Source: Photobacterium sp. TLY01
GTDB lineage: Bacteria > Pseudomonadota > Gammaproteobacteria > Enterobacterales > Vibrionaceae
Assembly: GCF_021432065.1 (NCBI RefSeq)
Contig: NZ_CP090365.1
Location: 1,282,556-1,346,555, forward strand
Direction: 5' to 3'
Length of the DNA: 64,000 nucleotides
How positions within the stretch are numbered: the stretch's first letter is position 1; each line of letters begins with the position of its first letter. Below the pieces are notes generated by a model. The model worked only from the letters and a program-made list of their open reading frames with translations, made no database searches and had not been told where the DNA came from. Of the stretch, positions 55,403-64,000 are shown in pieces. The position numbers were made by a program, and so were the translations under genes.

Positions 55403-56488
55403 ATGCTGACCTCAATACTCAGACAGGATCGCGGAGGACAGGTGTTGCTGACCCTGTTGTTTACGGCCGCAATTATCGTGCCTGTCCTCAATCTTGCTGT
55501 CCCGCAGGGGCATCCGCTTCATTTGGAAACTTACACTGTCTCGTTGCTGGGCAAATATCTGTGTTACGCCTTACTGGCACTGGCTGTCGATCTCGTCTGG
55601 GGGTATCTGGGCATTCTCAGTCTGGGTCACGGCGCCTTCTTTGCCTTGGGCGGATACGCCATGGGCATGTACCTGATGCGCCAGATTGGTGATCGGGGCG
55701 TGTACGCCAACCCCGAACTGCCAGACTTCATGGTCTTCCTGAACTGGACCGAATTACCCTGGTTCTGGCACGGTTTCGAGCATTTCTGGTTTACCTGCCT
55801 GATGATCGTGCTGATCCCCGGCGCATTAGCGTTTGTATTTGGCTGGCTGGCATTCCGCTCGCGGGTGTCTGGGGTGTATCTGTCCATCATGACCCAGGCA
55901 CTAACCTTTGCGCTGATGCTGGCTTTTTTCCGCAACGAGATGGGTTTTGGCGGCAATAATGGCCTGACGGATTTTAAAGACTTGCTGGGTGCCGACTTGC
56001 AGGCCGACACTACACGAATGGCCCTGTTTGTTGCCACTGTGCTGGCACTAATTCTGGGCTATCTGGTTTGCCGCGCAGTCATCGCCAGCCGGTTAGGCAG
56101 TGTGGTGATAGCCATCCGTGATGCCGAAGCCCGCACGCGCTTCATCGGCTATCAAGTGGCGCATGTCAAATTAGCCATTTTTGTCTTGTCTGCAGTGCTG
56201 GCCGGCATTGCCGGTGCCCTGTACGTACCGCAAATTGGCATCATCAACCCGGGAGAATTCGCCCCGCTCAACTCGATTGAAATCGTCGTATGGGTCGCGC
56301 TGGGTGGCCGGGCCACTTTGTATGGCGCCGTCATCGGAGCGGTCCTGATCAATTATGCCAAAAGCTGGTTTACGGTGGAGTTCCCGGAAGTGTGGCTCTT
56401 TGCGCTCGGCAGTCTGTTTGTCCTCGCCACCCTGTTTCTGCCCAAAGGCCTTGCCGGCCTGCTGCAACGTCGGGAGGTATCCGCATGA
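55403..56488 (+). CDS. urtC: UrtC, urea ABC transporter permease
   Basis: 361 residues of the LivM type, with about ten helices. Motifs are GYLGILSLGHGAFFALGGYA, FFRNEMGFGGNNGLTDFKDL (the UrtC-typical loop) and AIRDAEARTRFIGY. AAAAGGA precedes its ATG, and its stop overlaps urtD by 4 bases. Partner of UrtB in the membrane channel. Confidence 0.95.
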   Translation: MLTSILRQDRGGQVLLTLLFTAAIIVPVLNLAVPQGHPLHLETYTVSLLGKYLCYALLALAVDLVWGYLGILSLGHGAFFALGGYAMGMYLMRQIGDRGVYANPELPDFMVFLNWTELPWFWHGFEHFWFTCLMIVLIPGALAFVFGWLAFRSRVSGVYLSIMTQALTFALMLAFFRNEMGFGGNNGLTDFKDLLGADLQADTTRMALFVATVLALILGYLVCRAVIASRLGSVVIAIRDAEARTRFIGYQVAHVKLAIFVLSAVLAGIAGALYVPQIGIINPGEFAPLNSIEIVVWVALGGRATLYGAVIGAVLINYAKSWFTVEFPEVWLFALGSLFVLATLFLPKGLAGLLQRREVSA

Positions 56489-57369
56489 CAACAGTCACCC
56501 CGCTTCACCCGAGCACAACGCCATCACGGCTGGACAAGCTGCTGACGCACAATCCGTTACAGCCGCTGACCCGTCGTCATGAAGTCTTCGACTTCCTGAA
56601 ACCTCAGCATCACCCGCTGATCGACACACGACACAACATACTTTTGTACCTTGAGGGCGTTTCCGTTTCTTTTGATGGTTTTCAGGCCATCAAGGATCTC
56701 AACCTCTATATCAAAGAAGGGGAACTACGTTGCATCATCGGGCCAAACGGGGCCGGTAAAACCACCATGATGGACATCATTACCGGAAAAACTCGCCCTG
56801 ACAGCGGCCAGGTCTGGCTGGGTTCCAACCTCAACCTGCTGGAGATGGATGAAGCGGCGATCGCCACGGCCGGTGTCGGCCGGAAATTTCAAAAACCCAC
56901 CGTCTTTGAATGCCTGCCGGTCTGGACCAACCTGGAGCTGGCCATGGCCGGCCCCAAAGGGGTCTGGCAGACCTTCAGAGCGCGCCTTTCTGGCGAACAA
57001 AAGGACAACATTGAGCAGGTTTTGGCACTGATTGGATTAATCGATCAGCGCCAGATGCTGTCGGGGAATTTATCTCACGGACAAAAACAGTGGCTGGAAA
57101 TCGGCATGCTGCTGATGCAGAAACCCAAACTGTTGCTGGTCGATGAGCCGGTCGCCGGCATGACGCATCAGGAAATGGACCGAACCGCCGAGTTGTTACG
57201 CTCATTGGCCGGACAGCACTCTGTGGTGGTGGTTGAGCACGATATGGATTTCGTGCGCTCCATCGCCAGCACTGTGACCGTCCTCCATCAGGGGCATGTG
57301 CTGGCAGAAGGCAGCATGGCAGATATTCAGAGCAACGACCAAGTCCGGGAAGTGTATTTAGGTCAGTAG
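56485..57369 (+). CDS. urtD: UrtD, urea ABC transporter ATPase
   Basis: 294 residues from ATG 56485 (ATGA overlap). Walker A is GPNGAGKTT, the signature region NLSHGQKQWLEIGMLL and Walker B LLLVDEPVAGMT. Family members carry LSHGQ in place of LSGGQ, as here. The N-terminal 50 residues are a longer leader than in LivG and are common in UrtD. It energises urea import together with UrtE. Confidence 0.95.
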   Translation: MTTVTPLHPSTTPSRLDKLLTHNPLQPLTRRHEVFDFLKPQHHPLIDTRHNILLYLEGVSVSFDGFQAIKDLNLYIKEGELRCIIGPNGAGKTTMMDIITGKTRPDSGQVWLGSNLNLLEMDEAAIATAGVGRKFQKPTVFECLPVWTNLELAMAGPKGVWQTFRARLSGEQKDNIEQVLALIGLIDQRQMLSGNLSHGQKQWLEIGMLLMQKPKLLLVDEPVAGMTHQEMDRTAELLRSLAGQHSVVVVEHDMDFVRSIASTVTVLHQGHVLAEGSMADIQSNDQVREVYLGQ

Positions 57370-57398
57370 ATGCCTGCCGATCATCAAAAGGAATCACA

Positions 57399-58094
57399 AT
57401 GTTAGAAATACAAGGATTAAACCAGTTTTATGGCGAAAGCCATACGCTGTGGGATCTTGAATTGTCTGTCCCCGAAGGTCAGTGCACCGTGCTGATGGGG
57501 CGGAACGGCGTGGGCAAAACCACACTGCTGCAATGCATTATGGGCTTAGTCAAAGCCCGCAGCGGGCAAATGACCTTTAACGGGCAGAACTTAGTACCGC
57601 TGACAACTGAAGCCCGCCCGCGCTGCGGCCTGGGCTATGTCCCACAGGGCCGGCAAATCTTTCCCCTCCTGACAGTTCATGAAAACCTGCAGATTGGCCT
57701 GCCGATACGCCCGCGCGGCGACCGGCGCATTCCTTCCTACATCTACGACTTGTTCCCGGTGTTAAAAGACATGCTGCACCGACGAGGCGGCGATCTGTCC
57801 GGCGGACAGCAACAGCAACTTGCGATCGCCCGGGCACTTGTTCTGGATCCGAAGCTACTGTTACTGGACGAGCCCACCGAAGGCATACAACCCAATATCG
57901 TCCAAGAAATCGGCGACATCATCCGAACACTGAACCACGAGTTCGGCCTGACTGTCCTTCTGGTTGAGCAGAAACTGCCTTTCGCACGTAAAGTCGGCGA
58001 TCGCTTTTGTCTGCTGGATCGCGGGCGAACCGTCGCCAGTGGAGCAATGGCCAACCTTTCTGAGGCTCACATCAAGGAGTACCTCACCGTATGA
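57399..58094 (+). CDS. urtE: UrtE, urea ABC transporter ATPase
   Basis: 231 residues of the LivF type: Walker A GRNGVGKTT, Q-loop region CGLGYVPQGRQIFPLLTV, signature DLSGGQQQQLAIARAL and Walker B LLLLDEPTEGIQPNI, the last being UrtE-specific. Its ATG follows AAAGGA. The stop overlaps the ureD start (ATGA), joining transport and urease genes in one transcript. Confidence 0.95.
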   Translation: MLEIQGLNQFYGESHTLWDLELSVPEGQCTVLMGRNGVGKTTLLQCIMGLVKARSGQMTFNGQNLVPLTTEARPRCGLGYVPQGRQIFPLLTVHENLQIGLPIRPRGDRRIPSYIYDLFPVLKDMLHRRGGDLSGGQQQQLAIARALVLDPKLLLLDEPTEGIQPNIVQEIGDIIRTLNHEFGLTVLLVEQKLPFARKVGDRFCLLDRGRTVASGAMANLSEAHIKEYLTV

Positions 58095-58972
58095 CGCAGA
58101 GCGATCTGAAGGCAACCCATCTTAAAGGGACAGGCACAAATAGAGGCTGGCTGGCAGAGATACAACTGGGCTTTGCTGATCGCGGTGACAAAACCGTGCT
58201 CAAACAACGAAGCCAGAAAGGGCCGCTGGCGGTACAGCGGCCCCTTTATCCCGAAGGCCCGGTGTGCCACACCTATTTGCTTCACCCGCCAGGCGGTGTC
58301 GTCGGCGGTGATCAACTGACGATAACAGCGCACGTCAGCGAAGGTGCTCACGCATTGGTGACCACACCCGGCGCGACGAAATTTTATCGCTCTGCCGGCA
58401 AGCTGGCGCACCAGCGACAGATCTTGCGTGTCGCGCCGGAGGCACAATTAGAGTGGCTGCCTCAGGAAAATATCCACTTCCCCGGCGCCAGGGTCAAATT
58501 CAACACAGAGATTCACATTGCACCAGGCGGGCGATTTATTGGCTGGGAGATGCACTGTTTTGGACGCCCTGCACTGAATGAGTGCTTCGAAACAGGGCAC
58601 ATCGCAGGACACTGCCGGGTATTTCTTGACGATGCCCTCGTATTGGCCGAAGGCATGAACCTCAATGCCTCGCTGGCCCAGCCTTCTCGTGCCGCCAGCC
58701 TGCGCGATTTTCCGATGAATGCGACTCTGCTGATTGCCGGAGAAACCGACGAACTGCTCATTGTGGTACAGGATTTGCTAAATCAGCATCATGAGAGTGC
58801 AAATAAAAACAATCTGATAGCAGGTGTGACTCAGATTGACGGTCTGCTTGCGGTTCGTGCACTGGCACAGGGCACAGAGCCTCTCTTACAACTTTTTACC
58901 CGTATCTGGCAGCACACACGTGCGCACTGGTCTGGCACTTTTCCCCTGCCACCCCGGATATGGGCAACCTGA
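58091..58972 (+). CDS. ureD: UreD, urease accessory scaffold
   Basis: 293 residues. UreD signatures are RPLYPEGPVCHTYLLHPPGG, VVGGDQL, GAHALVTTPGATKFYRS and LPQENIHFPGA. It binds apo-urease and, with UreF and UreG, channels nickel to the active site. The core begins near residue 18 (GWLAEIQLGFADRGDKTVL). The first 17 residues are unlike family members as I recall them and encode LKGTGT from a copy of the GGGACAGGCAC repeat. No good alternative start exists between. Confidence 0.93.
   Translation: MTQSDLKATHLKGTGTNRGWLAEIQLGFADRGDKTVLKQRSQKGPLAVQRPLYPEGPVCHTYLLHPPGGVVGGDQLTITAHVSEGAHALVTTPGATKFYRSAGKLAHQRQILRVAPEAQLEWLPQENIHFPGARVKFNTEIHIAPGGRFIGWEMHCFGRPALNECFETGHIAGHCRVFLDDALVLAEGMNLNASLAQPSRAASLRDFPMNATLLIAGETDELLIVVQDLLNQHHESANKNNLIAGVTQIDGLLAVRALAQGTEPLLQLFTRIWQHTRAHWSGTFPLPPRIWAT
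58122..58137 (+). repeat. GGGACAGGCAC repeat copy inside the 5' end of ureD
   Basis: TTAAAGGGACAGGCAC, 11 of 11 core bases of the 37.7 kb repeat, translated in frame as part of the non-conserved UreD N-terminus. Confidence 0.55.
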
Positions 58973-58990
58973 CGGACACAAGGCTCAGAC

Positions 58991-59293
58991 ATGGAATTAA
59001 CACCCAGAGAAAAAGATAAATTACTGATTTTCACTGCGGCTCTGCTGGCAGAACGCCGTAAAGCCAAAGGACTCAAGCTCAATTACCCTGAAGCTGTTGC
59101 ACTGATCAGTGCCGAGATTCTCGAAGGCGCCCGCGAGGGCAAAACAGTCGCCGAGCTGATGGATTACGGACGCACAATTCTGACCCAGGACGACGTCATG
59201 GAAGGTGTCGCCACCATGATCCACGATGTGCAGGTTGAAGCAACCTTTCCGGATGGCACCAAGCTGGTCACGGTTCACGAGCCCATCGTATAG
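58991..59293 (+). CDS. ureA: UreA, urease gamma subunit
   Basis: 100 residues, the standard gamma-subunit length. It begins [20 protein letters not shown], with [20 protein letters not shown] and [20 protein letters not shown] near the end. It packs around UreB and UreC in the urease trimer, in the cytoplasm. Starts 18 bases after ureD. Confidence 0.97.
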   Translation: MELTPREKDKLLIFTAALLAERRKAKGLKLNYPEAVALISAEILEGAREGKTVAELMDYGRTILTQDDVMEGVATMIHDVQVEATFPDGTKLVTVHEPIV

Positions 59294-59301
59294 CGACTTC
59301 T

Positions 59302-59314
59302 AAAAGGACAGACA
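59302..59314 (+). repeat. diverged GGACAGACAC repeat copy in the ureA-ureB gap
   Basis: AAAAGGACAGACA matches repeat variants with GACAGACAC (as at 37681). Its AAGGA lies about 12 bases before the ureB start and may act as the ribosome-binding site. Confidence 0.45.
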
Positions 59315-59319
59315 CCTGA

Positions 59320-59712
59320 ATGAGTAAGGAAATTAAAAAGGACAGACACGCTAAGCCTGCGCTGATCCCCGGTGAGCTGCGAGCCGCCGCCGGCGACATT
59401 ATTCTCAATCCTGGCCGTGAATCCTGTCAGGTGAGTGTGGCAAATCTTGGCGATCGTCCGGTGCAAATCGGCTCGCATTACCATTTCTGCGAGGCCAACG
59501 AATCGCTGCAGTTTGATCGCGAGAAAGCCCGAGGCTTCCGGCTCAATATTGCGGCAGGCACCGCGGTCCGTTTCGAGCCGGGCCAGAGCCGCACGGTCGA
59601 GCTGGTCGCTTTTGCCGGAGACCGAAAAGTCTACGGCTTTCAGGGAAAAGTCATGGGATCGCTGGACCAGGCCAACCACACGCCCACCGATAATAAGCAG
59701 GGAGAGCAATAA
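59320..59712 (+). CDS. ureB: UreB, urease beta subunit
   Basis: 130 residues. The family core starts at [20 protein letters not shown] and includes [20 protein letters not shown] and [21 protein letters not shown] typical UreB starts almost at the IPGE motif, so the first 15 residues ([15 protein letters not shown]) are an extension, and they contain a repeat copy. The start is ATG 59320. The gene lies 26 bases after ureA and 2 bases before ureC. Confidence 0.96.
   Translation: MSKEIKKDRHAKPALIPGELRAAAGDIILNPGRESCQVSVANLGDRPVQIGSHYHFCEANESLQFDREKARGFRLNIAAGTAVRFEPGQSRTVELVAFAGDRKVYGFQGKVMGSLDQANHTPTDNKQGEQ
59335..59350 (+). repeat. diverged GGACAGACAC repeat copy inside ureB
   Basis: AAAAAGGACAGACACG repeats the element found 33 bases upstream and is translated as KKDRH in the non-conserved UreB N-terminus. 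Confidence 0.45.
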
Positions 59713-59714
59713 TT

Positions 59715-61418
59715 ATGGCGACCATGTCCAGACAGGCCTATGGGGAAATGTTTGGTCCGACAACGGGCGATAAGCTCCGGCTGGCAGATACCGAGCTGTG
59801 GTTGGAAGTAGAAAAAGACTACACCGTCTATGGCGACGAAGTGAAATTTGGTGGCGGTAAAGTGATTCGTGACGGCATGGGCCAGAGTCAGCGCCCTTCA
59901 TCACAGACCCCGGATCTGGTGATCACCAATGCCGTGATCCTCGATTACTGGGGCATCGTCAAAGCCGACGTGGCTGTCAAAAACGGCCGCATCAGTGCCA
60001 TTGGTAAAGCAGGCAACCCGGATATCCAGCCGAATGTGGATATCATTATCGGCCCCGGCACTGAAATCATCGCCGGCGAAGGTCAGATACTGACAGCCGG
60101 TGGTATTGATGCTCACATCCATTTCATCTGTCCCCAGCAAATTGAAGAAGCACTGATGTCGGGCATCACCACGATGATTGGCGGTGGTACCGGACCGGCG
60201 ACGGGCACCAATGCGACGACCTGCACGCCTGGGCCGTGGAATATTCACCGCATGCTGGAATCGCTCGATAGCTTTCCGATGAATTTCGGCCTGCTAGGGA
60301 AAGGCAATGCCAGCCTGCCCGACGCATTGTACGAACAGGTTGCCGCCGGTGTCATTGGCCTGAAACTGCACGAAGATTGGGGAACGACCCCGGCATCCAT
60401 TGACTGCTGCCTGAGCGTGGCAGAGAACACCGATATCCAGGTTGCCATCCACACCGACACCCTGAACGAATCCGGATTTGTGGAATCGACCCTGGCGGCG
60501 ATCGGCGATCGTGTGATTCATACCTACCACACAGAAGGCGCTGGCGGCGGGCACGCGCCGGATATTATCCGGGCTGCGGGAATCGCCAACGTACTGCCAT
60601 CGTCGACTAACCCGACCCGGCCGTACACCATCAATACCGTGGATGAACACCTTGATATGCTGATGGTCTGCCATCACCTGAATCCCTCGATTGCCGAAGA
60701 TGTGGCTTTCGCCGAGTCCCGGATACGGCGCGAGACCATCGCCGCTGAAGACATACTGCATGACTTGGGCGCTTTCTCGATGATTTCTTCCGATTCACAG
60801 GCGATGGGCCGGGTTGGCGAAGTAATCACTCGCACCTGGCAGACGGCGCACAAAATGAAAGTGCAACGTGGCAGCTTGAAAGAAGACCCGGCGCATCATG
60901 ATAATTTCCGTCTGAAGCGTTATATCGCCAAGTACACCATCAATCCGGCAATCACCCACGGGATCAGCCACGAAGTCGGCTCGGTCGAACCCGGTAAACT
61001 GGCTGATCTGGTGTTGTGGAAACCGGCCTTCTTTGGCGTCAAACCCAGCGCCATTATCAAAGGCGGCATGATAGCAGCAGCCCCAATGGGTGACCCGAAT
61101 GCTTCGATCCCGACACCGCAGCCCGTGCACTACCGCCCGATGTTCGGCAGCTTTGGCAAAGCCAGCCAGCAGACTTCAATGCTGTTTCTGTCTCAGCTGG
61201 CCTACAAAGAAGGTGTGGCACACTCTCTGGGTTTGCAGAGCCGAATCGGCGTCGTGAAAAATTGCCGTACCATCCGTAAATCCGACATGAAACTCAACGA
61301 CTGGCTGCCCAATATCGAAGTGGATTCGCAAACCTATCAGGTTCGTGCTGATGGCGAACTGTTGATCTGCGAGCCGGCAGTGGAACTGCCGATGGCACAG
61401 CGTTATTTCTTATTCTAA
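59715..61418 (+). CDS. ureC: UreC, urease alpha (catalytic) subunit
   Basis: 567 residues, standard length. Nickel ligands and catalytic residues are readable: HIHFICP for the first His pair, the carbamylated lysine Lys217 in [37 protein letters not shown] and the mobile-flap His320 in MVCHHLN. The late Asp lies in [13 protein letters not shown]. It hydrolyses urea to ammonia and carbamate. All active-site residues are present, so the enzyme should be functional once loaded with nickel. Confidence 0.98.
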   Translation: MATMSRQAYGEMFGPTTGDKLRLADTELWLEVEKDYTVYGDEVKFGGGKVIRDGMGQSQRPSSQTPDLVITNAVILDYWGIVKADVAVKNGRISAIGKAGNPDIQPNVDIIIGPGTEIIAGEGQILTAGGIDAHIHFICPQQIEEALMSGITTMIGGGTGPATGTNATTCTPGPWNIHRMLESLDSFPMNFGLLGKGNASLPDALYEQVAAGVIGLKLHEDWGTTPASIDCCLSVAENTDIQVAIHTDTLNESGFVESTLAAIGDRVIHTYHTEGAGGGHAPDIIRAAGIANVLPSSTNPTRPYTINTVDEHLDMLMVCHHLNPSIAEDVAFAESRIRRETIAAEDILHDLGAFSMISSDSQAMGRVGEVITRTWQTAHKMKVQRGSLKEDPAHHDNFRLKRYIAKYTINPAITHGISHEVGSVEPGKLADLVLWKPAFFGVKPSAIIKGGMIAAAPMGDPNASIPTPQPVHYRPMFGSFGKASQQTSMLFLSQLAYKEGVAHSLGLQSRIGVVKNCRTIRKSDMKLNDWLPNIEVDSQTYQVRADGELLICEPAVELPMAQRYFLF

Positions 61419-61436
61419 TCAAAACAGCAGGATGCA

Positions 61437-61919
61437 ATGATGATTGAGTTAACCCGCTTTATTCCCGCCGCGGAACGCACAGGCAATGCGAGCCATGCCA
61501 CCTTAAGCCTGCCTATCGATTCTCGTATCAAAAGCCGGCTGAAAGTCACCCTGGATGATGGACGTGACGCCGGGCTTTTTCTGCCGCGCGGCTACATTTT
61601 GCGCGACGGTGATCTGCTCACCAACGACGACGGCATTGAAGTGACTGTCCTGGCAGCACCAGAATCTGTCTCCAGCGTCTACTGTGACGATGCGCACCTG
61701 TTGGCTCGCCTGTGCTACCACCTTGGCAACCGCCATGTGCCATTACAGATTCATGCGAACTGGCTGCGTTATCAGCATGATCATGTCCTGGATGACATGG
61801 TGCACGGCCTTGGCGGGACAGTCACTGTAGAGCAGGCACCGTTTGAGCCCGAATCCGGGGCATATGGCGGCCAGCAAGGCGGCGGACATAGCCACCACCA
61901 TCATGATCACGAGCATTAA
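61437..61919 (+). CDS. ureE: UreE, urease nickel metallochaperone
   Basis: 160 residues with an N-terminal UreE domain (DDGRDAGLFLPRGYILRDGD) and a C-terminal metal-binding domain (CYHLGNRHVPLQI). It ends in a histidine-rich tail, GGGHSHHHHDHEH, which binds extra nickel. It delivers nickel to the UreDFG complex. Start ATG 61437; an ATG at 61440 is equally possible. Confidence 0.96.
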   Translation: MMIELTRFIPAAERTGNASHATLSLPIDSRIKSRLKVTLDDGRDAGLFLPRGYILRDGDLLTNDDGIEVTVLAAPESVSSVYCDDAHLLARLCYHLGNRHVPLQIHANWLRYQHDHVLDDMVHGLGGTVTVEQAPFEPESGAYGGQQGGGHSHHHHDHEH

Positions 61920-61977
61920 GCCCGGATCACACCTGTTTTCCACCATTGAATGACTTTAACAAGAAAAGGAACTTCAC

Positions 61978-62577
61978 ATGCACCAAGGTTCAACCAAACA
62001 ACGTATTGTCTTTATCGGGACAGGCATCTTACTGTCTTCGCCGGCCTTTGCCCACGTCGGGCATGGCCAGGAAGCTGGCACCATCATCAATTCTTTTATG
62101 GCTGGCGTAACTCATCCACTCACTGGCCTGGATCACCTTGCTATGCTCTTGGGGGTGGGTTTCCTCACAGCTCAAACCCCGGGGCTGAAAAAGCAGATGT
62201 CCCTCATGGTCAGCGCACTGGCCAGCATACTGCTTGGCCTAGCGTTTGGCGCGATGACCGGCGGTTTCAGTGGCATGGAAGCCCTGATTCTGGGATCAGT
62301 ATTTGTCGCCGCCGCTACACTGAGCTTTAAAGCCTTTGGCCGCAGTCACCTTGCAACCCTCGGCTCTATGCTGTCTGTCGCCATGTTACTGGCACACGGC
62401 TGGGCACACGGTGTTGAAGCACCAGCCTCAGCCCTGTTGTCTTTTGCGCCGGGTATGCTGGTCAGCGCTACCGGGATCCTGATTGCCGGTAATTTCATCG
62501 GCCGGGCAGTTCCGGCCCGCTGGCTCAGTCCGGTACTGGCTTTGAGTGGTGTAATGCTGGCTCTGGCTTCCTGGTGA
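61978..62577 (+). CDS. hupE: HupE/UreJ family nickel permease
   Basis: 199 residues with a signal-like first helix ending SSPAFAHVGHG and about six further helices. The HupE/UreJ motif FMAGVTHPLTGLDHLAMLLG contains the metal-binding HPxxGxDH, and HGWAHGVEAP follows later. Its position between ureE and ureF argues for nickel entry for urease. The 5' coding part includes TATCGGGACAGGCA, a match to the dispersed repeat. Confidence 0.92.
   Translation: MHQGSTKQRIVFIGTGILLSSPAFAHVGHGQEAGTIINSFMAGVTHPLTGLDHLAMLLGVGFLTAQTPGLKKQMSLMVSALASILLGLAFGAMTGGFSGMEALILGSVFVAAATLSFKAFGRSHLATLGSMLSVAMLLAHGWAHGVEAPASALLSFAPGMLVSATGILIAGNFIGRAVPARWLSPVLALSGVMLALASW
62014..62027 (+). repeat. TATCGGGACAGGCA repeat-like match inside hupE
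   Basis: Fourteen bases identical to the 5' part of the 37.7 kb consensus, here encoding IGTGI in the signal-like helix. It could be a repeat remnant or coincidence of coding. Confidence 0.35.
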
Positions 62578-63260
62578 TGATTTCCCCATCTTCTGATACC
62601 ACGGCTGAATTTCGGCTCTTTCAGTTGATCAGCCCTTCCCTGCCAATCGGTGCGTTTACCTATTCGCAGGGACTGGAATGGGCGATCGAACAAGGCTGGG
62701 TCCATGACAAAATCACCCTGAGGAACTGGCTCAGAGACATGCTGAGTCAAAGTCTGATCACCCTTGAATTGCCTGTCCTCAGACGGCTGTATCAGGCCTG
62801 GCAGTGTGAAGACACTCAGGCGATAGCAAAATGGAATCAGTGGCTGTACGCCAGTCGGGAAACCAAAGAGCTCAGACAGGAAGAAAAACAGCGTGGACAG
62901 GCAACGGCCACACTGCTGCAACAACTGGAGATACCGTTGCCACAACAGGTAGGACTGGTCGGAGATAACCAGCTTTCCGGCTTTGCTCTGGCTGCCACAC
63001 ACTGGGGAATCGACATGGACGCGCTGTGTCGTGGCTACCTGTGGAGCTGGCTGGAAAATACCACTATGGCGGGCGTCAAACTCATCCCGCTGGGACAGAC
63101 GGCAGGCCAGCAACTCCTGCTGGAACTGTCGTCCATGTTGGCGGAGGCTGTGGTACGTTCTGCAGCCATAAAGGATGACGAAGTGAGCAGCTTCGCTCCG
63201 GCGCAAGCCATTGCCTCCAGCCGGCATGAAACCCAATACACACGCTTATTCCGTTCCTAA
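62577..63260 (+). CDS. ureF: UreF, urease accessory protein
   Basis: 227 residues from ATG 62577, which shares one base with the hupE stop (TGATG). Family motifs are FQLISPSLPIGAFTYSQGLE at the start and LWSWLENTTMAGVKLIPLGQ later. UreF is all-helical, bridges UreD and UreG and gates GTP-dependent nickel insertion. The C-terminus, ending SRHETQYTRLFRS, is the conserved UreF tail. Confidence 0.95.
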   Translation: MISPSSDTTAEFRLFQLISPSLPIGAFTYSQGLEWAIEQGWVHDKITLRNWLRDMLSQSLITLELPVLRRLYQAWQCEDTQAIAKWNQWLYASRETKELRQEEKQRGQATATLLQQLEIPLPQQVGLVGDNQLSGFALAATHWGIDMDALCRGYLWSWLENTTMAGVKLIPLGQTAGQQLLLELSSMLAEAVVRSAAIKDDEVSSFAPAQAIASSRHETQYTRLFRS

Positions 63261-63272
63261 GGAGACATAATA

Positions 63273-63893
63273 ATGGACTACAAACAACCCCTTCGCATTG
63301 GCGTCGGTGGCCCGGTCGGCTCAGGCAAAACCGCCTTACTGGAAGTATTGTGCAAGGCCATCCGTGATAAATACAACATCGCGGTGGTCACCAACGACAT
63401 CTACACCCAGGAAGATGCCAAGATTCTGACCCGTGCCGAAGCACTGGATGCCGACCGTATCATCGGCGTGGAAACCGGCGGCTGTCCTCACACCGCGATT
63501 CGTGAAGATGCCTCCATGAACCTGGCCGCTGTTGAGGAACTGGCAAAGCGCCACAAAACACTGGACGTGGTCTTCGTAGAAAGTGGCGGGGACAATCTCA
63601 GCGCCACTTTCAGCCCGGAACTGGCTGATTTAACCATTTATGTCATTGATGTCGCGGAAGGGGAAAAAATACCCCGCAAAGGTGGCCCGGGCATTACCCG
63701 CTCTGATCTGCTGATCATCAACAAAATCGACCTTGCCCCGTATGTGGGCGCGTCTTTGGAAGTGATGGAAGCAGACACCCAGCGCATGCGTCCAACCAAG
63801 CCATATGTGTTTACCAACCTCAAAGAAAAACAAGGACTGGAAACCATCATCGAGTTTATTGAAACCGCAGGCATGCTGAAGCGCGCAAGTTAG
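63273..63893 (+). CDS. ureG: UreG, urease nickel-insertion GTPase
   Basis: 206 residues with AAGGAGA upstream. The P-loop is [13 protein letters not shown]. The nickel-binding Cys-Pro-His is in [15 protein letters not shown], the Walker B-like region is [15 protein letters not shown] and NKID is the G4 motif. It dimerises with bound nickel and GTP and loads urease through UreDF. Last gene of the operon. Confidence 0.97.
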   Translation: MDYKQPLRIGVGGPVGSGKTALLEVLCKAIRDKYNIAVVTNDIYTQEDAKILTRAEALDADRIIGVETGGCPHTAIREDASMNLAAVEELAKRHKTLDVVFVESGGDNLSATFSPELADLTIYVIDVAEGEKIPRKGGPGITRSDLLIINKIDLAPYVGASLEVMEADTQRMRPTKPYVFTNLKEKQGLETIIEFIETAGMLKRAS

Positions 63894-63916
63894 CCTCTGA
63901 CAGGGAAGCTTTTTAA

Positions 63917-63932
63917 CGGGACAGGCACTTTT
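63917..63932 (+). repeat. CGGGACAGGCACTTTT repeat copy after ureG
   Basis: Fifteen of sixteen bases match the 37.7 kb consensus, located 23 bases after the ureG stop and before the operon terminator. Confidence 0.65.
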
Positions 63933-63962
63933 GCCAGAAAGGGCGCTGAGCTGATCATCAAC

Positions 63963-63993
63963 AAAGTGTGACGGATAAAAACTGTCACACTTT
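63963..63993 (+). terminator. terminator of the urea operon
   Basis: AAAGTGTGAC and GTCACACTTT form a perfect 10-base-pair stem with an 11-base loop, followed by CTTCC. The T-run is short, so termination may be partial. Confidence 0.65.
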
Positions 63994-64000
63994 CTTCCAC

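Overview
The window is chromosomal DNA of a marine gammaproteobacterium. Gene content points to Vibrionaceae, most like Photobacterium: a VemP-type arrest peptide ahead of a second secDF pair, phaB-phaA-phasin-phaC in Vibrio order, a CsrB-type RNA with a GacA/VarA box, SstT, PqiABC and CreA. This placement is inferred from gene families, not from a marker gene. No rRNA, tRNA, prophage, insertion sequence or CRISPR array was seen.

Layout. 1-13.2 kb is the right part of an exosortase-A (XrtA/EpsH)-type exopolysaccharide locus: two GT4 glycosyltransferases, an O-antigen-ligase-like membrane protein, a flippase, a polysaccharide deacetylase, a beta-helix protein, a FemAB-like GNAT protein, a PrsT-type TPR lipoprotein, a trypsin-like protease and a VanZ-like protein. 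The exosortase itself is not in view and may lie to the left. 13.3-19.6 kb holds creA, an acyl-CoA synthetase convergent with a large stand-alone ketoacyl synthase, a GlxA-like AraC regulator and a secreted protein of unknown role. 20.1-24.9 kb is a nickel/peptide-type ABC importer (binding protein, two permeases, fused double ATPase) behind a Zur-like palindrome. 24.9-28.9 kb carries secF, secD, vemP and a two-helix ion channel, all on the minus strand. 29.2-33.7 kb has the GTPase YlqF, a candidate small RNA, an MFS transporter, a CsrB-like RNA with its GacA box, and a ROK sugar kinase. 33.7-37.6 kb is a small conserved gene and pqiABC. 37.6-37.9 kb is a cluster of a dispersed repeat (consensus TATCGGGACAGGCACTTTAA). 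37.9-42.2 kb is the polyhydroxybutyrate operon. 43.0-50.1 kb is a MoxR/DUF58/VWA (Bat-type) operon. 50.4-52.0 kb holds sstT and a small gene. 52.3-63.9 kb is one long urea operon: urtABCDE, ureDABCE, a HupE/UreJ nickel permease, ureF and ureG, preceded by a sigma-54-like promoter.

How the parts work. The urea block couples high-affinity urea import to urease and nickel delivery, under probable nitrogen control. The vemP-secD-secF unit looks like the known Vibrio circuit in which a stalling nascent chain senses export capacity and opens the secD ribosome-binding site. Its arrest motif differs here at two positions reported as critical, and an anti-Shine-Dalgarno stem is visible. The CsrB-like RNA links the region to the BarA/UvrY (VarS/VarA)-CsrA system. 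Copies of the GGGACAGGCAC repeat also sit at the translation starts of ureD, ureB and a Bat gene.
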